Below, one piece after another: positions 28,639-36,500 of a DNA stretch of 64,000 bases. Position 1 is the first letter of the stretch, and each line of letters opens with the position of its first letter. The stretch spans positions 248,001-312,000 of the forward strand of contig CAZDVQ010000001.1 in NCBI GenBank assembly GCA_964508975.1, read 5' to 3'. This DNA comes from CAZDVQ01 sp964508975. Lineage in GTDB: Bacteria; Bacteroidota; Bacteroidia; Chitinophagales; Saprospiraceae. Made by a program: the position numbers and the translations under genes. The notes beneath the pieces were generated by a model. That model was not told where the DNA came from. It did no database searches and saw only the letters and a program-made list of their open reading frames with translations.

Positions 28639-29130
28639 TTACTTCTTACCCAGTAGGCTCTTGGCATCAAAAGCTAAAGGTAAAAACTGAGCTATACTAT
28701 CACTAATCATGACCAGCGCAGTTTGCCCTTGTAGTATTAATCGGATGGCTTGCCCATAACGGAACTCGGATTCTGCAATAACTTGCCTACAAGCCCCACA
28801 AGGCGGAATAGGATGCTCCAAAATATGCCCTGATGCCTGAGCCGTTATGGCCATAGCTACCGGTTTTGCTGTTGGATATTGCGCATTTGCGGCAAATAAG
28901 GCTACTCTTTCGGCACATAAACCCGAAGGGTATGCCGCGTTTTCCTGGTTATTTCCCCTGAAAACAATACCGTTATCAAGCAAAACGGCGGCACCCACCA
29001 AAAAATTAGAATATGGGGCGTAAGCATTGGCCATGCTTTCCTTGGCTGCTTGTAGCAAATTTGCATCGGTCTGAGACAACTCCGATTCATCGCACAAATC
29101 GAAAGCTAATTGTATATGTACTTTTTCCAT
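28639..29130 (-). CDS. cdd: Cytidine deaminase
   Basis: 163 residues, near the usual size for the homotetrameric enzyme that converts cytidine and deoxycytidine to uridine and deoxyuridine in pyrimidine salvage. The zinc site is visible: C72-A-E74 in GLCAERVALF (E74 is the proton shuttle) and C111/C114 in PPCGACRQV. The substrate-binding NQENAAYPSG loop is intact. Transcribed from a good promoter at 29180-29212. The next gene downstream on the same strand has its own promoter, so the two are probably separate units. Confidence 0.95.
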   Translation of the reverse strand: MEKVHIQLAFDLCDESELSQTDANLLQAAKESMANAYAPYSNFLVGAAVLLDNGIVFRGNNQENAAYPSGLCAERVALFAANAQYPTAKPVAMAITAQASGHILEHPIPPCGACRQVIAESEFRYGQAIRLILQGQTALVMISDSIAQFLPLAFDAKSLLGKK

Positions 29131-29179
29131 GAGGGGGTTGATGCTTGATACTGGTTAAATCTAACCCTAACCAGCGGTC

Positions 29180-29212
29180 CAAAGATACTGCTACCAATCG
29201 ATATAGTACAAT
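29180..29212 (-). promoter_or_regulatory. cdd promoter
   Basis: Minus strand: -33 TTG (29211-29209) and exact -7 TATCTTTG (29187-29180), separated by about 20 bases as in the Bacteroidota consensus. The ATG is 50 bases downstream at 29130. Confidence 0.7.
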
Positions 29213-29245
29213 AAAAAAGGCGTTACCCTAGAGCAACGCCTTTTC
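29213..29245. terminator. Intrinsic terminator, bidirectional form
   Basis: A-run, GGCGTT/AACGCC stem with a 10-base loop, T4 on the other side. It lies just downstream of the repetitive exported protein gene (stop at 29270) and just upstream of the cdd promoter. Confidence 0.7.
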
Positions 29246-29269
29246 GTGTGTATTTGTTTGGACTAAATA

Positions 29270-31310
29270 CTATCCTCTGCGGCCACTTGAGCCTTTAGGG
29301 CCAGATGGGGCCGATGGTGAGCTTCCACCGCCTTTAGGGGCAGATGGAGCTGATGGAGCCGAACGCTGTGGCTCTACACGTGGTGCAGCAGGCGCTGAAC
29401 GCTGTGGCTCAGAACGCTGTGGTGCTGGTGCACTGTAGCTTGGCGTTGAACGCTGTGGCTGTGGTGCCGGCGCACTGTAGCTTGGCGTTGAACGTTGTGG
29501 CTGTGGTGCCGGTGCACTGTAGCTTGGTGCGTTACCACGTGATGGTTGTTGCGGCGCTGGCGCATTGTAGCTTGGAGCAGGGGCACTGTAGCTTGGTGCA
29601 TTACCACGTGATGGTTGTTGTGGTGCCGGTGCACTGTAGCTTGGTGCATTACCACGTGATGGTTGCTGTGGTGCTGGCGCATTGTAGCTTGGAGCAGGTG
29701 CGCTGTAGCTTGGTACATTACCACGAGATGGTTGCTGTGGTGCTGGCGCTGGCGTATTGTAGTTACCACGTGAAGGCTGCTGTGGTGCTGGCGCTGGTGT
29801 GTTGTAGTTTGGCGCAGGTGCTGGTGTATAAGTACCGCGTGAAGGCTGCTGTGGAGCAGGCGCATTGTAGCTTGGTGCGTTACCACGTGATGGCTGCTGT
29901 GGTGCAGGTGTGCTATAGTTAGGTGCAGGTGCGTTACCACGTGATGGCTGCTGTGGTGCAGGTGTGCTGTAGTTAGGTGCAGGTGCGTTACCGCGTGATG
30001 GCTGTTGTGGCGTTGCAGGCGCTGGCGTGTAAGTACCGCGTGATGGCTGTTGTGGTGTTGCAGGCGCTGGCGTGTAAGTACCGCGTGATGGCTGTTGTGG
30101 TGTTGCAGGCGNNNNNNNNNNNNNNNNNNNNNNNNNNNNNNNNNNNNNNNNNNNNNNNNNNNNNNNNNNNNNNNNNNNNNNNNNNNNNNNNNNNNNNNNN
30201 NNNNNNNNNNNCTGGCGTGTAAGTACCGCGTGATGGCTGTTGTGGCGTAGTAGTAGCAGGTGTTGTACGGTCAGGCTGGGTTGGTTTTACACCACCGTTT
30301 ACCGGACTTTCGTTTACATTACCACGGCCAGGCTGTGCAGGACTTTCATTAGCGATGTTTGGCTTGGTGTAACCATCGGTACCTTTAGTAGGTTTGGTTG
30401 TTGCAGGAGCAACATTTACACCACGACCATTATCATTGCGACCATCAATACCAGTAGTTGGTTTGTTGTAGTCAAGGCCATCAGGACGGTTGGCTTCAAT
30501 TGGGCGACGACCGTCGTCACCGTATGTACCATTTACATCGCCGGTGTTGTTGCCTACCGTGCGGCCGCGTGGGCCATAGTAGTAATCTTGTCCACCAGGT
30601 GCTGTCACATTATTATAGTAGTTATTGTTGTTGGCCCAAGCGGCACCATCCCAAAAACCATTGTTGTAGCCTTGATTATAAGCATTCCAGGTATTGTAGG
30701 GGTTGTTCCAGCGCCAAGGGTTGTTCCAGCCGTTATTCCAGCCGCCCCAGCCACCCCAGCCGCCGCCCCAGGTGTTCCATGTTGGGCTCCAGAAGCAGCT
30801 ATTAAAGCCCCAGCCCATGTTATAGGAGTACCAAGGATCATTAAAACCACCCCAAGGAGAATAGTTCCAACCCCAATTGTTCACGCCCCAGGTATTAGCC
30901 CAGTTCCAACTCCAGTTGTTCCAGTAGAGGTTATTCCAACTGTTCCAGTAATTACCAGAGTGTACATAGATATTTAAGCCAGGCATCATCGGGTTGTAGT
31001 AAAACATGTCGATGTAGTATGGGCTGAAGTATGCGAAGCCACGAGCCGGGCGGTGAAAACGACGTATGCGTGAAGCATAGTAATAGTCGTAATCATCGTA
31101 AGATGCGTCGTAGGTGTAATCCGCGTTCGTGTTCGTCGTGTAGTTGTCGTACGTTTGCGGTTGCGTGTTGTAGTTGCCGTTGTTGGTATTATAATAATTA
31201 CCACCATCGGTTGAAGGATCGTAGTACACATCGTCGTATTGGGCCGACGCTGAGAACGGGACGATCAGCGAGAGGGCTAAGATGCCCAGAGCAAAAATTG
31301 ACTTTTTCAT
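29270..31310 (-). CDS. Trp/Asn/Tyr-rich exported protein with repetitive Pro-rich tail (broken by gap)
   Basis: Start ATG at 31310 (MKKSIFALGILALSLIVPFSASAQ signal peptide). The mature N-terminal part is very rich in Tyr, Asn, Trp and Gly (WNNLYWNNWSWNW, GGWGGWGGWNNGWNNPW), ending in Pro/Thr/Asn-rich sequence. A 100-N gap (30112-30211) follows. Beyond it, in a frame shifted by one relative to the start, the coding continues as units of about 10-15 residues around PAPQQPSRG(N/T)Y and PSYSAPAPQ, ending PKGSSGRRG and stop at 29270-29272. The frame difference is explained by the arbitrary gap length. It is probably a cell-surface or matrix protein; no T9SS domain is seen. No function is known to me. 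Confidence 0.75.
29990..30246 (-). repeat. 45-bp tandem repeat coding for TPAPATPQQPSRGTY, spanning the gap
   Basis: Two near-identical 45-bp units lie left of the N block and a partial one right of it. The assembly very likely collapsed here, so the true copy number is unknown. Confidence 0.8.
30112..30211. other. Assembly gap of 100 N
   Basis: Exactly 100 N, the conventional placeholder for a gap of unknown size, inside the tandem repeat of the exported protein gene. Confidence 0.99.
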
Positions 31311-31456
31311 AGCCTGAATGTTTAAATTACCTGTGTAATAATGTTCCATGTATCCAAAGGGGTGTTTTCTCTAAAATTGAATTGTGCTTTAGTGCAGTCA
31401 GAACACTTGCTTTTTGCTACTTTCGCGGCAGGAACCGGTGTTGCTGATGTTTTTTG

Positions 31457-31574
31457 TTTTTGGGGCGTGCCCCTCGGCCTAAGGGCCTCGGGTCGGGTGC
31501 TTTCGCGCGCGCTGTTCGCTTGGCCCTTCGGGCGCCGGCGGCGAGCGCCGGCCGCTACAGCCCCCTCACGCGAT
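31457..31574 (+). repeat. GC-rich dispersed element, copy 7 (forward)
   Basis: TTTTTGGGGCGTGCCCC, GGCCTAAGGGCC hairpin, core GCGCTGTTCGCTTGG, GGCCCTTCGGGC and a CGCCGGCGGCGAGCGCCGGC hairpin, terminal CCCTCACGCG. With copy 8 it forms an outward inverted pair in a 598-base divergent spacer. Confidence 0.8.
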
Positions 31575-31625
31575 TAACTATACAAAAGTAGCACCAGTTT
31601 TCGTGAAGGAAGGCCCCGCCGACAA

Positions 31626-31653
31626 ACTTTAACGTTTTCAAATACGTTAAAGT
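31626..31653. repeat. Perfect 9-bp inverted repeat between elements 7 and 8
   Basis: ACTTTAACG/CGTTAAAGT with a 10-base spacer. Could be an operator or small hairpin in the spacer between the exported protein gene and proS. Confidence 0.4.
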
Positions 31654-31693
31654 GGCTTTTTGGCCGTAATTTGGGCCTCGACAGTTCGAAAAA

Positions 31694-31799
31694 CTGCGCG
31701 AGGGATGCAAAGGGCCGCGCGAAGCGCGGGTGCGCAGCACGGAGCAACGCGAACCCCGGAGCAGCCCGACCCCAGCTTGCTGGGGACGCGCCCAAAAAG
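31694..31799 (-). repeat. GC-rich dispersed element, copy 8 (reverse)
   Basis: On the minus strand: TTTTTGGGCGCGTCCCC, CCCCAGCAAGCTGGGG hairpin, core GGTTCGCGTTGCTCCGTGC, GGTGCGCAGCACC-type hairpin, CGCGCTTCGCGCG hairpin, terminal CATCCCTCGCGCA. About 75% G+C by hand count of 100 bases. Confidence 0.8.
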
Positions 31800-31908
31800 A
31801 AAGCAAAGAAATTAAAATCGCTTTTGCTTTCCCGGCAAAGTATATCTCGAAGAACTTTTATCTGTAATCAGACTTTTACACAAAATCAAATAGCATACCA
31901 ATTACATC

Positions 31909-33375
31909 ATGGCAAAAGAAATAACGCCTAGAAGTGAAGATTATAGCCAATGGTACATTGACATTGTACGCAAGGCTGGCCTGGCCGACTACTCGGCGGT
32001 GAAGGGCTGCATGGTTATTAAACCCTACGGCTTTGCCATCTGGGAGAAAATGCGCGACCAGCTGGATTTCATGTTCAAGGAAACTGGGCACGTGAATGCC
32101 TATTTCCCCTTGTTCATACCCAAGAGCTTCTTGAGCAAAGAAGCCGACCACGTGGAAGGTTTTGCCAAGGAATGTGCCGTGGTTACGCATTACCGTTTGA
32201 AAAACGACCCTAACGGTGCTGGCCTAATCGTTGACCCAGAAGCCAAGCTCGATGAAGAACTCATTGTGCGCCCAACTTCTGAGACCATCATTTGGAACAC
32301 CTACAAAGAGTGGATTCAATCGTACCGCGACCTGCCTTTGCTCATTAATCAATGGGCCAACGTGGTGCGCTGGGAAATGCGTACCCGTTTGTTCTTGCGC
32401 ACCACGGAATTCCTGTGGCAAGAAGGGCACACCGCGCACGCAACCCGCCAAGAAGCTATAGAAGAAGCAGAACGCATGTTGGAAGTGTATACAGAATTTG
32501 CCCAAAACTGGATGGCGATGCCGGTGGTGCGTGGTGTAAAAACCCCTACCGAGCGTTTTGCAGGTGCCGATGAAACCTACACCATCGAGGCATTGATGCA
32601 AGATGGCAAAGCATTGCAGTCGGGCACATCGCACTTCTTGGGTCAAAATTTTGCCAAGGCATTTGACGTGACTTTCTTGAACGAGCACAACCAGAGCGAA
32701 TATGTTTGGGCTACCTCATGGGGTGTTTCAACCCGCTTGATTGGTGCCTTGATCATGACCCACTCCGACGATGAAGGCTTGGTACTCCCACCGAAATTGG
32801 CGCCAGTACAAGTAGTTATCGTTCCTGTACCCGCCCCAAGCGAAGCATTGGATACCGTTATTAAAGGTATTATGGCCGAGTTGAAAGGTATGGGTATTAC
32901 CGTGCAATACGACAACGACCCTAAAAAACGCCCAGGCTTTAAATTTGCCGAGCACGAGATGCGTGGTGTACCCGTGCGCTTGGTGATTGGCCAACGCGAC
33001 CTTGAAGCCGGTATGGTTGAAGTAGCACGCCGCGACACGAAAGAGAAATTCCAACGCCCCTTGGAGAACATCTCGGCGCAAATTAAAGTGTTGTTGGACG
33101 AAATCCAAGCTAACTTGTTTAGCCGTATGGACCAATTCCGCCTGGACAATACACATGTGGTAAACAGCTGGGACGAATTTGTAGACGTGGTGGACAACAA
33201 GGGCGGCTTTGCTTATGCCCACTGGGATGGCACTGCTGAAACCGAGGAAAAAATCAAGGAATTGACCAAGGCAACCACACGTTGTATACCGCTAGATTCG
33301 GAAGAAGAAGCCGGAAGCTGCGTGTTGACGGGTAAACCGAGCAAGCGGAGGGTACTATTTGCCAAAGCTTATTAA
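31909..33375 (+). CDS. proS: Proline--tRNA ligase (archaeal/eukaryotic-type)
   Basis: 488 residues. It charges tRNA-Pro with proline using ATP. It is the short form without the editing insertion: class II motif 1 in the FFMFKETGHVNAYFPLFIP-type region, motif 2 with RTRLFLRTTEFLWQEGHTAH, motif 3 with STRLIGALIMTHSDD, then an anticodon-binding domain and a zinc-binding-like C-terminal domain ending in SKRRVLFAKAY. This ProS type is standard in Bacteroidota. The ATG at 31909 gives the family N-terminus. A GU-compatible hairpin follows the stop codon. Cytoplasmic, essential. Confidence 0.97.
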   Translation: MAKEITPRSEDYSQWYIDIVRKAGLADYSAVKGCMVIKPYGFAIWEKMRDQLDFMFKETGHVNAYFPLFIPKSFLSKEADHVEGFAKECAVVTHYRLKNDPNGAGLIVDPEAKLDEELIVRPTSETIIWNTYKEWIQSYRDLPLLINQWANVVRWEMRTRLFLRTTEFLWQEGHTAHATRQEAIEEAERMLEVYTEFAQNWMAMPVVRGVKTPTERFAGADETYTIEALMQDGKALQSGTSHFLGQNFAKAFDVTFLNEHNQSEYVWATSWGVSTRLIGALIMTHSDDEGLVLPPKLAPVQVVIVPVPAPSEALDTVIKGIMAELKGMGITVQYDNDPKKRPGFKFAEHEMRGVPVRLVIGQRDLEAGMVEVARRDTKEKFQRPLENISAQIKVLLDEIQANLFSRMDQFRLDNTHVVNSWDEFVDVVDNKGGFAYAHWDGTAETEEKIKELTKATTRCIPLDSEEEAGSCVLTGKPSKRRVLFAKAY

Positions 33376-33437
33376 ATCTTCATGAAATCACTGGCCTAGC
33401 ACTACAGGAGTAGTACATATTCAGCCAAATGCAATAT

Positions 33438-33482
33438 CTTAGAGCCGCGATAGCACATCCAAACTGTGTTGTCGTGGCTCTA
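33438..33482 (+). terminator. 18-bp RNA hairpin after proS
   Basis: Arms TTAGAGCCGCGATAGCAC and GTGTTGTCGTGGCTCTAA with a 9-base loop. The three mismatches in the DNA arms are all G-U pairs if transcribed on the plus strand, so it is more stable as plus-strand RNA. No T-run follows. Confidence 0.55.
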
Positions 33483-33491
33483 AACACGAAA

Positions 33492-33509
33492 TAAGTACTC
33501 GGGTACTTA
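33492..33509. repeat. Small palindrome upstream of adhesin gene
   Basis: TAAGTAC-TCGG-GTACTTA, a perfect 7-bp stem with a TCGG loop, 35 bases before the ATG at 33544. A possible operator or leader hairpin. Confidence 0.4.
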
Positions 33510-33543
33510 CACAAATCTACACTTAAACAAAAACCAAACATTT

Positions 33544-36500
33544 ATGACAAAGCGCTATTCAAGCAAATTGCGATGGATTAGCCCGGCGTTGCTGGTATTG
33601 GGCTTGTTGTTCACGAGTATACAGCTCGGGGCACAGCAATTCGCCAACCTCGATGTACGGATCACTCAAGTTTCGCACAATTTTCAATGTTGTACCGATG
33701 CGACGGGTATTTCTTGTGGCTTTTTACCTAACCGACCAGAACCAAGGTGGCGTGTAAGGGTTAGGCCCAATACTGGCACCTTCGGCGGTATCACGACCGT
33801 TAACCCAGGTAGCCCGAGCTGCGGCACCATTGGCCGTAACGACTTGGTACAAAGCTACAGCAACCTTTGCGACCCTGTAATTTTGATAGAGGTTGAATCA
33901 TGGGAAGACGATGCCTGTGGTAGCGATAATACTTTCAATACAGGTTGTGTAAACGATGATGAAAACCAAGTAACCACTACTTTCACCATAAACTATCAAA
34001 ACGACCCGGCCAACACGAATAACAGCTACTCGTTTAGCCAGACCAATAGTTATGGTATTGTGATCCAGGTAAACTGGTCGGTAGCGGGGGTAGTACCAAC
34101 GCCTACAACCAATGCCACTGCTATTTCTATCTGTCCGGGCAACACAGCTAACTTCAACGTGACTTCGGGATTATCTAATCCTGCCAATCAATTTGAATGG
34201 TATACCAATGCTGCCTTGACAAACTCGACGGGTGTAACAGGAACAGGGTTCACCACGCCAAGCTTAAGCAGTACTACATCTTACTGGGTTGCTGAAGTTT
34301 CACCGTCAGGTTGTAAAGGCCCTGCACGCCAGGTTACTGTAAACATGCATCCTTTACCTACTCCAACCATAACTGGTAACTTAAGCATTTGTTCGGGGCA
34401 ATCCACGACATTGACGGCTAATGGTGGCGTGTCATATGTATGGAACTCGGGAGCCAATACACCTACGCTAAGCGTAAACCCAACTATTAGTACCAGTTAC
34501 AGCGTAACGGCAACCAGTGCCAACGGCTGTACGGCAAGTACTAGTATATTAGTTACCGTAAATCCTACGCCATCGGCACCTGCGGGACTTGGTACTACGA
34601 TTTGTGCAGGTCAGACAGCTACCATCAATGCTAGTAGCACTTCAGGCCTTGGTGGTACCTTGCAATGGTACGACCAATTTACAGGAGGCACTTTGCTAGG
34701 CTCGGGTACAAGTTTTACCACCGTGGCCTTAAATAGCAATACTACATTCTTTGTTCAAGAGCTTACGGCAGCAGGTTGTCCGAGTCCCCGTACTGCGGTG
34801 TTGGTAACCGTGAACCCTGCTCCTGCGCCACCTACTGCAAACGGCGTAAGCATTTGTGCAGGTCAAACAGCTACCTTGACGGCTATCGGCTCTGGAGGAT
34901 CAATTGATTGGTACGCTGCTGCTACAGGTGGTGCACCTTTACAATCTGGTGCTACTTATACCACCAATCCATTGAGTGTAAGCACAACTTTTTACGCCCA
35001 GCAAACACAAGCAGGCTGCCCTAGTACACGCCAACCTGTGCTGGTTACGGTAAATGCAATCCCTGCAATACCAACAGTAGCTGACCAAACGATTTGCCAG
35101 GGGCAGTCGGCAACCATGACTGCAGGTAATAGTGGTGGTACTATCCGTTGGTACTCCAGCGCAGGATTAAGTCCAGCGAGCTTGGTATTTACCGGAGCCA
35201 CCTTCACCACACCACCGCTTTCAGTGAATACTTCATACTGGGTTAACGAAACCAGCGTACAAGGTTGTACCAGTGCTGCTGACCAAGTAAACATTGTGGT
35301 TAACCCATCGCCAGCAGCTCCAACGGCAAGTGGAACCACCATTTGTGCCGGAACAACTGCAACGCTTACCGCAACAGGCGCTGGCACCGTTAATTGGTAC
35401 GATGCACCCAATGGTTCTGTTTTAGGTTCAGGTACTAGCTTTACCACAGCCATTTTAAACCAGAATACCATTTTTTACGCTGCTGTTGTTGATGCAAACA
35501 ATTGTACCAGTGCTTATACACCAGTTCAAGTGACGGTGAATCAGTTGCCTTTAGCGCCACAAGCAAGTGCAGCTACAGTATGTCAAGGACAAAATACAAT
35601 TATCCAGGCCAACGGCACAGGTACTTTTACCTTTTACAACAGTGCTTTGACTATTTTGGGCAGCAATGCTACTGGTGTATTCGACGCCGGTATTTTAAGC
35701 CCTGGCCAATATACTTTCTACGTAAGTATCAACAATGGCATTTGCGAATCGAACCGGACTACCTTAACGGCAACGGTAACGGCTAACCCAGCAGCGCCAA
35801 CGGCCAGTGGTGTTACCATTTGTACCGGAGCTACTGCAACTTTAAGTGCAACTGGCAGCAACACCCTTCAATGGTTCTCGGATGCAACATTGACCAACCT
35901 GTTGGCCAGTGGTTCAACGTACACTACGCCGGTATTAACCAACAATACAACCTATTATGTTGCTAGCAATACCAACGGTTGTCAGGGCTTGGCAACAGCA
36001 GTGAGCGTTACGGTAAATGCCGCCGCCGCCGCCCCAACGGCTAGTGGAACCAGCATTTGTGCTGGCCAAACAGCTACATTGACCGCTACAGGTTTAGGAA
36101 CACTAGAGTGGTACGACGCTATTGTAGGCGGTAACTTACTGGCTACTGGTGCTAGCTTTACCACACCAAACCTCAACAATGCTACAACTTATTATGTACA
36201 AGACGTGATAAGCGGCTGTACCAGTAACCGCGTAGCTGTAACTGTAAACATCAACCCAATACCTAATGCGCCTATTTCATCTGGGCAAGTAGTGTGTGCG
36301 GGACAAACGGCTACCTTGATCGCACAAGGTTCAGGTACCTTAGACTGGTTTGATGCCCCTACCGCTGGCAACTTATTGTTCAGCGGTGCAAGCTTTACCA
36401 CACCAGCTTTAAATGCTAATACGACCTATTATGTACAGGCTACCGTAAATGGATGTTCCAGTAACCGCACAGCCGTAACGGTTGGCGTTAATCCAGTTCC

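Noticed and set aside
29344..29922. A 192-residue plus-strand frame with repeated HCSL/VRYHVM motifs
   Set aside because: It is the antisense reading of the repetitive proline-rich tail of the minus-strand exported protein.
29000..31310. CRISPR-like array from the 45-bp tandem repeats
   Set aside because: The repeats are coding, in tandem without unique spacers, and vary by codon.
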